Positions 1 through 7,436 of a DNA stretch of 64,000 nt are shown piece by piece. Position 1 is the first letter of the stretch; each line of letters begins with the position of its first letter. Made by a program: the position numbers and the translations under genes. The notes under the pieces were generated by a model. That model was given only the letters and a program-made list of their open reading frames with translations, was not told where the DNA came from and searched no databases. Location: NCBI GenBank assembly GCA_017519885.1, contig JAFWRO010000055.1, positions 1 through 64,000 of the forward strand, read 5' to 3'. This DNA comes from Liminaster sp017519885 (lineage in GTDB: Bacteria; Bacteroidota; Bacteroidia; Bacteroidales; UBA3663).

Positions 1-607
1 CATAACCTGCCCGCACGCCGTGCTGCGCCTCGTTGTAGAGTTGCGAGAGGCAGACTGCCATCTTTCCGCTGCCGGGACCCGGGGCAGTGACGATGACGAG
101 AGGACGTGTGGTCTGGAAATATTCGTTGCGGCCAAAGCCATCGGGCGACGCGATGACATCGACGTTGCGCGGATAGCCTTCGATGAAGTACTGGTAGTGG
201 GTGCTGATGCCCATGCGCTCGAGACGTTCGCGGAAAGCCTTGGCGCTGGCCTGGCCGTTGTAGTGGGTGATGACCACGCCGCCCACATAGAAGCCACGGC
301 TTTCGAACTCGCTGCGCAGGCGAAGCACGTCCTCGTCGTAGGTGATGCCGAGGTCGGCGCGCACCTTGTTCTTCTCGATGTCGGTGGCGCTGATGACGAT
401 GATGATTTCGGCCGAATCGGCGAGTTGGCTGAGCATGCGCAACTTGCTGTCGGGCTGGAAACCAGGCAGGACGCGCGAGGCATGATGGTCGTCGAAGAGT
501 TTTCCACCTAGTTCGAGGTAGAGTTTGCCCTCAAAGTGGGCTATACGTTCCTTGATGCGCTCCGATTGGATACGGATGTACTTGTCATTATCGAATCCTA
601 ACTTCAT
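1..607 (-). CDS. DUF1846 (UPF0371) family protein, 5' part only
   Basis: The gene runs off the left edge, so only about 202 N-terminal residues are visible. It starts MKLGFDNDKY and contains GKLYLELGGKLFDDHHASRVLPG, a stretch characteristic of DUF1846, followed further on by APGPGSGKMA, the glycine-rich loop conserved in the same family. DUF1846 proteins are roughly 500 residues and have no settled biochemical role that I can state; the family has been linked to nucleotide or ATP binding. The start at 607 is supported by a good Bacteroidetes promoter on the minus strand upstream. The gene is divergent from the AraC-type regulator and probably unrelated to mannan use. Family assignment is confident, function unknown. 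Confidence 0.9.
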   Translation of the reverse strand, partial: MKLGFDNDKYIRIQSERIKERIAHFEGKLYLELGGKLFDDHHASRVLPGFQPDSKLRMLSQLADSAEIIIVISATDIEKNKVRADLGITYDEDVLRLRSEFESRGFYVGGVVITHYNGQASAKAFRERLERMGISTHYQYFIEGYPRNVDVIASPDGFGRNEYFQTTRPLVIVTAPGPGSGKMAVCLSQLYNEAQHGVRAGY

Positions 608-688
608 ATTGATTTCTTTTTCAACACGAATTATCGTGAATTATCATAAATTTCTGGTTACATACTTGAAATATGAAAAAAAACGCAG

Positions 689-720
689 CAAAGGTAACCA
701 GATTTTTTGAAATTATCAAA
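689..720 (-). promoter_or_regulatory. Promoter for the DUF1846 gene
   Basis: Read on the minus strand, TACCTTTG (plus-strand 689-696) fits the Bacteroidetes -7 consensus TAnnTTTG. A TTTG (717-720) lies 20 bases upstream, matching the -33 element. It is about 80 bases from the start codon. Confidence 0.65.
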
Positions 721-798
721 AAACAGCACAAATATTTGATACTTTTTTGACAAAATAATTTGCAATAACACTTTTTTGCAACAAAATCATGGCAATTA

Positions 799-830
799 TT
801 TGCGAAAGTCGAAGAATTCGTTTATATTTG
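799..830 (+). promoter_or_regulatory. Promoter for the AraC-esterase-mannanase run
   Basis: TTTG at 799-802 and TATATTTG at 823-830 are separated by 20 bases, a textbook Bacteroidetes -33/-7 pair. The start codon of the AraC-type regulator lies 33 bases after the -7 element. The divergent DUF1846 promoter sits about 80 bases to the left, and the rest of the 608-862 spacer is AT-rich with no gene. Confidence 0.75.
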
Positions 831-862
831 CCCCACATTTTTAGAAAATAAGTTAGCATATC

Positions 863-1759
863 ATGGAAAAAATCATCACCGAAATCACTCCACTCACCGA
901 ACACGACAGTTTCTATGTGATGGACCACAAGAAGGATCACTATGACTACCCGCTTCACAAGCATGAAGAGGTGGAACTCACATTCATGGAGAACTGCACG
1001 GGCGTGCACCGCGTGGTGGGCGACTCCATCGAAATCTGCGGACAATACGACCTGGTGCTCATCGGAAGCAACCTGGAGCATGCATGGGAACAGCATCCTG
1101 ACGAGGTGCTGGTCGATGTGGCAGCAGGCAAGAAGGTGCGCGAGTTCGTCATCCAGTTTTCACCCGACCTGCTGGGCGAGTCGTTCCTTGCGAAAAGCCA
1201 GATGGCTTCTCTGGCACGGCTTTTCGAAAACGCCAAGCGCGGGGTGTGCTTCGGCCTGCCTGCCATCATGCGCGTCTTCAACAAACTGGACAAACTTTCG
1301 TCCGAGGCACCGGGGTTCCCGCGTGTACTCAAACTGCTCGACATCCTCTACCAACTTTCGCTCGAAGACGACTTCCATCTGCTGGCGTCGTCATCGTTCG
1401 CTTCGGTGAAATCGACTGCCGACAGCCGTCGCGTACGCAAGGTGGAGGAATACATCGACGAACACTTCAAGGAAGAAATTCGCCTGGGCACCGTGGCCGA
1501 CCTGGCAGGAATGACGCCAACGGCATTCAGCCGATTCTTCAAGGTACGCACAGGACGTACCCTTTCGGACTACATCATCGACATCCGTCTGGGCTACGCT
1601 GCCCGTCAACTGGTCGATACCACCACTTCGGTGGTCGAAATCTGCTACGATTCGGGCTTCAACAACGTTTCGAACTTCAACCGCATCTTCAAGAAACGCA
1701 AGGGATGCTCACCCACACAGTTCCGCGAAAATTACCATAAAAACAAGATATTCGTATGA
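863..1759 (+). CDS. AraC-family transcriptional regulator
   Basis: A 298-residue protein with the usual two-part AraC design. Residues about 15-150 look like a cupin-type sensing domain (the early DYPLHKHEEVELT is the typical histidine-rich cupin strand). Residues about 190-295 form a double helix-turn-helix: LADLAGMTPTAFSRFFK-like first helix pair and the signature GFNNVSNFNRIFKKRKGCSP. Such regulators sense a small sugar ligand and activate catabolic genes. The gene overlaps the following esterase by four bases (ATGA), so it is transcribed and probably translationally coupled with the mannan enzymes. It is the only regulator of the polysaccharide locus visible here; no hybrid two-component sensor or SusR-like protein is present. 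Its target promoters are an inference. Confidence 0.93.
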   Translation: MEKIITEITPLTEHDSFYVMDHKKDHYDYPLHKHEEVELTFMENCTGVHRVVGDSIEICGQYDLVLIGSNLEHAWEQHPDEVLVDVAAGKKVREFVIQFSPDLLGESFLAKSQMASLARLFENAKRGVCFGLPAIMRVFNKLDKLSSEAPGFPRVLKLLDILYQLSLEDDFHLLASSSFASVKSTADSRRVRKVEEYIDEHFKEEIRLGTVADLAGMTPTAFSRFFKVRTGRTLSDYIIDIRLGYAARQLVDTTTSVVEICYDSGFNNVSNFNRIFKKRKGCSPTQFRENYHKNKIFV

Positions 1760-3261
1760 AAAAGAAATTGCTGGCACTTGCCCTCCTTTTTGTCTCGTTT
1801 TTGAGCGCCCAAGCCCTCGAACTCCCAGAGATCATCGGCAACGACATGATGCTGCAACAGCAGAGCCAGGCCCGTCTGTGGGGATGGGCAAAAGGCGGCT
1901 CAACCGTCGAAGTAACCACCTCCTGGGACACACAGACCTACCGCGCCACTGCCGACAAGCAGACGGGACGCTGGGAACTGCAAGTCTCGACACCTGCTGC
2001 ATCCTACGAACCGCAAAGCCTCACCATCAAGGGTGACGGCGAGACTCGTCGAATCGAAAATGTGCTCATCGGCGAAGTATGGTTCTGCTCGGGCCAATCG
2101 AATATGGAGATGCCTCTCAAAGGCTTCTGGAACTGCCCCGTTCGCGGTGCCAACGAGGAGATTGCCTTTTCGGGACGTTACCGTCGCAGCATACGAGTGG
2201 CCACCATCGAGAAAAAGGATGCTTTGGAGCCACAGGACCGCGTACCTGGTGGATGGAAGGTGTGCGAGCCGAAGAATGCCGTCAATTTCTCGGCTTGCGG
2301 CTACTTTTTTGCACAAGCCCTGACCGACATCCTCGGCGTCCCCGTGGGCATCATCAACTGCTCGTGGGGCGGCAGCTGCGTCGAAGGCTGGTTACCTAAG
2401 GAGATCCTCCTCACCTACCCCGACGGACTCACGCCCATGGACCAAACGGACTATCACCGCAAGATGGTGATGTTCAACGGTATGCTCCATCCACTGGCAG
2501 GCTACACCGTGAAGGGATTCCTTTGGAACCAAGGCGAATCGAACGTAGGCCGCGAAAAGGAATACGTTGAACGTTTCAAGACCATGACACGCCTATGGCG
2601 CAAGATGTGGCGTCAAGGTGACGACCCTTTGCCCATGTACACCGTCGAACTTCCTGGATACAGTTACGGTGATGTGAATGGCACCAATGCTGCCGACTTC
2701 CGTGCCGCCCAGCATCAGATTGCCCACGAACTCGAGAACAGCGGATGCGTTTCGACCACCGACCTTATCCTTCCCTACGAGGCCGAGCAGATCCACGGTT
2801 GTCGCAAGAAGGAGATCGGACAGCGCCTCGCCTATATGGCCGCGACGCGCGACTATGGCATCGAGGGCATCCATGCCGAAGCACCCGAATTCGAGCGCAT
2901 GAAGACCATCGAGGTTGACAACAAATTCCTCAAATTTGTGGCAGGATCGGCCTTGGCTGCCAATGCCAACGACAAGGGAAAGGTCGTGTGCCTCTATTTC
3001 AGCAATCTCATCGATGGTGTCGATCGGATGTTCAACATCGAAGGCTTTGAGGCAGCTGGCGCTGACGGCGTTTGGCACAAGGCCATCGTTTGGGCCGAAA
3101 ACGGGTGGAGCGACCCCGAATACGGAGGATGCTTCCTGAAACTCGTCTGCCCCGAGGCTGGCGAAGTGAAGAACGTTCGCTACAACTATCACAACTTCAC
3201 CACCAACCAGCTCCACGACTGCTACGGCCTGCCTGTCGTGCCTTTCACTACAAATTATTAG
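1756..3261 (+). CDS. SASA-domain (sialate O-acetylesterase-like) acetylesterase
   Basis: A 501-residue exported protein; residues 1-20 are a signal peptide ending near SAQA. The SGNH-type nucleophile block is GQSNMEM with Ser115, and the family's downstream QGESN appears in FLWNQGESNV. A later AEQIHG supplies a plausible catalytic histidine. Proteins of this family are annotated as sialate O-acetylesterases, but in glycan loci without sialidases they act on other acetylated sugars. Next to a GH5 mannanase and a CE7 esterase, removal of acetyl groups from acetylated mannan is the likely job; this is inference. Its start overlaps the stop of the regulator by four bases. The lack of a lipobox suggests a periplasmic enzyme. 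Confidence 0.88.
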   Translation: MKKKLLALALLFVSFLSAQALELPEIIGNDMMLQQQSQARLWGWAKGGSTVEVTTSWDTQTYRATADKQTGRWELQVSTPAASYEPQSLTIKGDGETRRIENVLIGEVWFCSGQSNMEMPLKGFWNCPVRGANEEIAFSGRYRRSIRVATIEKKDALEPQDRVPGGWKVCEPKNAVNFSACGYFFAQALTDILGVPVGIINCSWGGSCVEGWLPKEILLTYPDGLTPMDQTDYHRKMVMFNGMLHPLAGYTVKGFLWNQGESNVGREKEYVERFKTMTRLWRKMWRQGDDPLPMYTVELPGYSYGDVNGTNAADFRAAQHQIAHELENSGCVSTTDLILPYEAEQIHGCRKKEIGQRLAYMAATRDYGIEGIHAEAPEFERMKTIEVDNKFLKFVAGSALAANANDKGKVVCLYFSNLIDGVDRMFNIEGFEAAGADGVWHKAIVWAENGWSDPEYGGCFLKLVCPEAGEVKNVRYNYHNFTTNQLHDCYGLPVVPFTTNY

Positions 3262-3266
3262 TTAGA

Positions 3267-4640
3267 ATGAAAAAATCCATCCTCTTTCTCTCCCTCCTCA
3301 CCCTCCTTGCTTCGTGCACTACGACGCAGGAAGAGTCTCCATTCGTGACCGTTCGCAACGGCAAGTTCTACCAAGGCGGCAAGGAATATCGCTATGTGGG
3401 CACCAACTTCTGGTATGGTGCCATTCTCGGTTCAAAAGGTCTCGGGGGCAACCGCGAGCGCCTGGTCCAGGAACTTGACGATATGAAGGCTGTCGGCATC
3501 GACAATGTCCGCGTCCTCATTGGCGGCGATGGCCGCGAAGGAATCCCTTCGCACATCTATCCCAAACTCCAATCGGAACCCGGTGTCTATAACGATACCA
3601 TCCTCGAAGGTCTCGACTATATGATGTTCGAACTCGAGAAGCGTCAGATGAAGGCCGTCCTTTATTTCAACAATGCCTGGGAATGGTCGGGCGGCTATGG
3701 AGCCTACCTCGATTGGGTGGGCTATACGGGTGACGTGATGAGTTCGAAAGAACCTGGCAAGATGGTGCACTTCGACCGTACGCCTGTGCCCAGCTACGAC
3801 GGTTGGTGGGAATATATGCAGTATGTCTCGGCTTTCGTTCTCAACGATTCGGCCAAGGCATTGGCTGCCAATCATGTGCGCTTCATCGTAAGTCGCACTA
3901 ACACTGTCACCGGCAAGCCTTACGCAGAATCACCCGCTCTCATGGCCTGGGAGATTGCCAACGAGCCGAGATGTTTTGCCGATGATTCTCTCCACAAGGC
4001 AAAGTTTGTCGAGTGGATTGACGAGCAATCGAGTCTCATCAAGAGCCTCGACCCTAATCACCTCGTCACCACAGGCTCCGAAGGTTATCACGGCTGTCAG
4101 GATGACTACGCACTTTTCAATGCCATCCACACGCTGCCCAACATCGACTATGCCTGCATCCACATTTGGCCCAACAATTGGGGCTGGCTCGGACAGTTCA
4201 ACCAGAACTACGATGCCGACAAGACCATCGCCGAAGACACACCCGACCCCATCGTCGAACGTGTGCAGGCAGCGTGTGACTCTACATTAGATTATATAAG
4301 GAACGCGCACGCATATATGAGTGCTGCTGGCCGTCCTATCGTGCTCGAGGAATTTGGCTATCCGCGCGACCGTTTTGTCTTCACACCCGGTTCACCCACT
4401 CAGGGGCGCGACGCCTATTATCGCTACGTATTCTCCATCATCCGCGACTCAGGTATGATAGCAGGTTGCAACTTCTGGGGCTGGGGAGGCCGTGCCAATG
4501 TCAAGCACGTCATCTGGCAACCCTACGATGACTATGTCTGCGACCCCGCTCAGGAGGAACAGGGCCTCAATTCCGTTTTCGCCTGCGATACCACTACGCT
4601 CCGTATGATCAAGGAACTAAATGCTGACATCTGCAAATGA
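3267..4640 (+). CDS. GH5 endo-beta-1,4-mannanase lipoprotein (GH5_7-like)
   Basis: A 457-residue lipoprotein: the signal peptide ends in LLASC with Cys17 as the lipidated residue. An in-frame upstream extension exists but runs through the preceding gene, so the ATG at 3267, five bases after its stop, is chosen. The catalytic domain begins with FVTVRNGKFYQGGKEYRYVGTN, the classic GH5 mannanase opening. WEIANEPR carries the acid/base Glu233 and VLEEFGYPRD the nucleophile Glu362. The aromatic-rich HIWPNNWGW segment is typical of subfamily 7 mannanases. Expected to cut the beta-1,4-mannan backbone, probably at the cell envelope. It overlaps the following CE7 esterase by four bases. Subfamily assignment is from memory of motifs, not from an alignment. 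Confidence 0.9.
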   Translation: MKKSILFLSLLTLLASCTTTQEESPFVTVRNGKFYQGGKEYRYVGTNFWYGAILGSKGLGGNRERLVQELDDMKAVGIDNVRVLIGGDGREGIPSHIYPKLQSEPGVYNDTILEGLDYMMFELEKRQMKAVLYFNNAWEWSGGYGAYLDWVGYTGDVMSSKEPGKMVHFDRTPVPSYDGWWEYMQYVSAFVLNDSAKALAANHVRFIVSRTNTVTGKPYAESPALMAWEIANEPRCFADDSLHKAKFVEWIDEQSSLIKSLDPNHLVTTGSEGYHGCQDDYALFNAIHTLPNIDYACIHIWPNNWGWLGQFNQNYDADKTIAEDTPDPIVERVQAACDSTLDYIRNAHAYMSAAGRPIVLEEFGYPRDRFVFTPGSPTQGRDAYYRYVFSIIRDSGMIAGCNFWGWGGRANVKHVIWQPYDDYVCDPAQEEQGLNSVFACDTTTLRMIKELNADICK

Positions 4641-5923
4641 AAAAATTCTTAGCACTTTCGTTAGGCCTGCTCTCATTGGCCTTGCAAGCACAGCCCAAAG
4701 TAACGCTCGAAGGCGACGACTGGGTGTGGTATGCGCCCGAGACACCTGAACTGACCTTCACCGTAAAGGATTCGCTGCTGAATCCGCTGGACACCAACAT
4801 CACTGTGCGTATCACCACCGATACGGGGCTGCCTGTATGTGTGATTTCGCAAAGTGTCAACATTGCGAAAGGCGACAGTGCCCGTCTTTGCATCAATCCC
4901 TGCATCGCCACACCAGGCTTCTACCACATCTTTGTCGAAGCCGGAGGGCAGAACATTGTCGACAATGCTTACGAGCAATGGGGAGGACAGGGCCACAAAT
5001 CTTTCTACACCATCGGCTTTGAACCAGAGAATATCGTATCTCTGCCCGACGCACAGCCCGACTTCCAAGCGTTTTGGGACAAGGCGCGCGCCGAACTTGC
5101 TGCCGTGCCCCTCCAACCACAGGTCAAGGAGATAAAGGAAAAGAGTTCTCCGCGCAAGAAGGTATATTCGGCCAAGGTGCTCAGCATCGACAACGATACG
5201 GTCCAGGTCTTCTACACCGTACCCGTCACGCGCGACAAGAATGCACGTTTTCCCCTTCATGTGCTCTTCTTAGGATACAGCAGCGACATCTGGGACCTCG
5301 ACGTTGAAGGACAGGAATATATCGAGGCCATCGTCAGTGTGCGAGGACAGGGGCAGAACAAGCCCAACAACCGCTATGGCGACTGGATTCAATACGGCCT
5401 CGAAAGTCCCGACACCTATTACTATCGCGGAGCCTATCTCGACTGCGTACGAGGCATCGACTACCTCTGCACCCTGCCGCAAGCCGACACCCGCAACATC
5501 TTTGTCGAAGGTGGAAGCCAAGGAGGTGCTTGCAGCATGGCCGTAGCCGCCCTCGACCACCGTATCACCGCAGCCGCCGTCTATATCACCTTCATGAGCG
5601 ACTTCCCCGATTACTTCCAGATCGTGCGTTGGCCTGCCGAACCCATCGAGGCCAAGCAGCACGCCCTCGGCATGAGCAACGCCGAGATGCTGCGCGTGAT
5701 GAGTTACTTCGACATCAAGAATCTGGCTCGTTGGATCGAATGCCCGGTCTATATGGCCATCGGTCTGCAAGATCCCACCTGTCCACCACACACCAACTTC
5801 TCGGGCTATAACCTCGTGCGCACACCCAAGCAATACCGCATCTTCCGCGACTACGGTCATCACGTCAACTACGACATCTGGAATCCCACCATGTGGGAAT
5901 GGTTCGCACGTTGGAGGAAATAA
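4637..5923 (+). CDS. CE7-type acetyl xylan esterase (AXE1 domain)
   Basis: A 428-residue secreted alpha/beta-hydrolase with a signal peptide of about 19 residues (ending LQAQ). Residues about 120-428 form the AXE1 domain: EGGSQGG with nucleophile Ser294 is the CE7 signature, GLQDPTCPPHTNF supplies the acid Asp and DYGHHVNYD the catalytic His. CE7 enzymes deacetylate small acetylated oligosaccharides with broad specificity, also cephalosporin C. The N-terminal 100 residues (ETPELTFTVKD) look like a beta-sandwich common in bacteroidal CE7 proteins. The ATGA overlap with the GH5 gene means coupled expression, and with the SASA esterase it suggests the substrate is heavily acetylated mannan. The exact sugar is not visible from sequence. 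Confidence 0.9.
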   Translation: MKKFLALSLGLLSLALQAQPKVTLEGDDWVWYAPETPELTFTVKDSLLNPLDTNITVRITTDTGLPVCVISQSVNIAKGDSARLCINPCIATPGFYHIFVEAGGQNIVDNAYEQWGGQGHKSFYTIGFEPENIVSLPDAQPDFQAFWDKARAELAAVPLQPQVKEIKEKSSPRKKVYSAKVLSIDNDTVQVFYTVPVTRDKNARFPLHVLFLGYSSDIWDLDVEGQEYIEAIVSVRGQGQNKPNNRYGDWIQYGLESPDTYYYRGAYLDCVRGIDYLCTLPQADTRNIFVEGGSQGGACSMAVAALDHRITAAAVYITFMSDFPDYFQIVRWPAEPIEAKQHALGMSNAEMLRVMSYFDIKNLARWIECPVYMAIGLQDPTCPPHTNFSGYNLVRTPKQYRIFRDYGHHVNYDIWNPTMWEWFARWRK

Positions 5924-5970
5924 AATCATCCCAACTTCATTGTTATTCGCTAATTGTTAATTGATTGTTC

Positions 5971-7122
5971 ATGGTATTTGAAAAAATAGAATTCGAGCAA
6001 CTTCAAGCCTGGGCAGAAGTGGCAACATTTGCCCCTATCCACGGTTCCACCGAACGGCACATCATCCTTCACGTCAAGGATGGCCTCGGCCGTTTTGAAA
6101 TCCAAATGGATGAATTGCAAAAGGCTTATTCACTGATACTCGAAAAACACACTGATGCCAAGGTCGTGATGCGGCGCTATCTGCTCAGCGACATTGCCAA
6201 CCAGGCGCCTATCCTACAGGCACAACTGCAACGCGAAGGCAGCGACAAAGGTGCTGTCTCGATGATCGGACAACCGCCCCTCGATGGCTCAAAGATTGCA
6301 CTTTGGTTCTATTTGGTCGAAGGTCTCGAGGTTTCCTATGCTGAAAATCTTACCACCACCTCACACAACGGATACCGTCATTATTGGAGCACCAACTGGC
6401 AATCGACCTCAGGTGGTTCCAACACGCAGACTCGAGAGATTCTCGAAGGTTACGAGGCACAACTTCGCCACGCCGACCTCAACCTGGCCGACAACTGCCT
6501 GCGCACATGGTTCTTCATCCGCGATGTCGATACCAACTACAAGGGAATGGTCGAAGCCCGCTGCAACAACTTCACCATGCAGCACCTGACACCCGACACC
6601 CACTATATCGCCAGCACAGGCATCGGTGGACAACCCATCCAGACGCAAAGCCGTGTGCAGATGGATGCCTACGCCGCCCAGGGGCTTCGACCCGAACAGC
6701 AGCGTTATCTCTACGCACCCACCCACCTCAATTCGACTTATCAGTATGGCGTAACCTTCGAACGCGGCACAGCTATCCAGTATGGTGACCGCCGTCACTT
6801 GATCATCAGCGGCACAGCCAGCATCAACAATCGTGGCGAAGTGATCAACCTCGGCGACGTCAAGGCACAGGCTGCCCGTATGCTCGAAAATATCGAAACC
6901 CTGCTCAAAGAAGGCGGAGCCACGCTCGACGACATTGTGCAGTCCATCGTCTATCTGCGCGACGTGGCAGACTACCACCTCGTCAACCAATATCTTGCCG
7001 AACGTCTGCCTTCGACACCCCGCATCATCACCCTTGCTCCAGTCTGCCGCCCGGCATGGCTCATCGAGATGGAATGCATCGCCATCATCCCTGCCACAGA
7101 TGCCCGCTACAACAATTTCTAA
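5971..7122 (+). CDS. Rid (YjgF/YER057c/UK114) family protein with N-terminal extension
   Basis: A 383-residue protein without a signal peptide, so cytoplasmic. The last 130 residues are a Rid-fold domain: ISGTASINNRGEV, then AARMLENIETLLKEGGATLDDIV and ending VCRPAWLIEMECIAI, with the conserved ligand-contact arginine in the CRP motif. The first 230 residues have no family I can name; double-length Rid-like proteins include chorismatase-type hydrolases, so a second degenerate Rid domain is possible. Short Rid proteins deaminate reactive enamines and imines. A TTG two codons earlier is in frame but the ATG at 5971 is preferred. It is the last gene of the AraC run, 47 bases after the esterase. 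Its role in mannan use is unclear. Confidence 0.75.
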   Translation: MVFEKIEFEQLQAWAEVATFAPIHGSTERHIILHVKDGLGRFEIQMDELQKAYSLILEKHTDAKVVMRRYLLSDIANQAPILQAQLQREGSDKGAVSMIGQPPLDGSKIALWFYLVEGLEVSYAENLTTTSHNGYRHYWSTNWQSTSGGSNTQTREILEGYEAQLRHADLNLADNCLRTWFFIRDVDTNYKGMVEARCNNFTMQHLTPDTHYIASTGIGGQPIQTQSRVQMDAYAAQGLRPEQQRYLYAPTHLNSTYQYGVTFERGTAIQYGDRRHLIISGTASINNRGEVINLGDVKAQAARMLENIETLLKEGGATLDDIVQSIVYLRDVADYHLVNQYLAERLPSTPRIITLAPVCRPAWLIEMECIAIIPATDARYNNF

Positions 7123-7241
7123 CCCACATAGCATTACATAGAGAGATTATTCTCTGCATTGGAAAAAACATCGAAGAGTTGATATTTGTATATACCATAT
7201 TGTACTATTTTGGCAATATTTTTGCTTTTAGCCCACAAATG

Positions 7242-7270
7242 TGTTAAAATTGTTAAAAGAAAATGTTAAA
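7242..7270 (+). promoter_or_regulatory. Three TGTTAAA direct repeats upstream of the first susC promoter
   Basis: TGTTAAA occurs at 7242-7248, 7251-7257 and 7264-7270, just upstream of the promoter. The arrangement could be an activator-binding site. The rest of the 314-base spacer (7123-7436) is AT-rich and contains no gene. Confidence 0.35.
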
Positions 7271-7306
7271 TTTATGGTCTTTATTCAACCTTTCATAGAA
7301 ATAGCA

Positions 7307-7314
7307 TATCTTTG
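7307..7314 (+). promoter_or_regulatory. -7 element of the first susC promoter
   Basis: TATCTTTG matches the Bacteroidetes -7 consensus, about 120 bases before the start codon. No TTG is found at the expected -33 position, which would fit an activator-dependent promoter. Confidence 0.6.
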
Positions 7315-7436
7315 CAACGATTTTATACACTAAATGTGTCATTACCTTATCGAATACAACAATTAAAGATGGTTCGTATTTTTATTACTCGTTATTTTCA
7401 TCACAAACTAACATATTTAACTAAAACTACCAATCA

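Noticed and set aside
525..710. Short 61-codon plus-strand frame
   Set aside because: It covers the start and promoter of the divergent DUF1846 gene and its product has no recognisable features.
3072..3266. N-terminal extension of the GH5 mannanase
   Set aside because: It overlaps the end of the esterase gene and would bury the lipoprotein signal peptide that starts at 3267.
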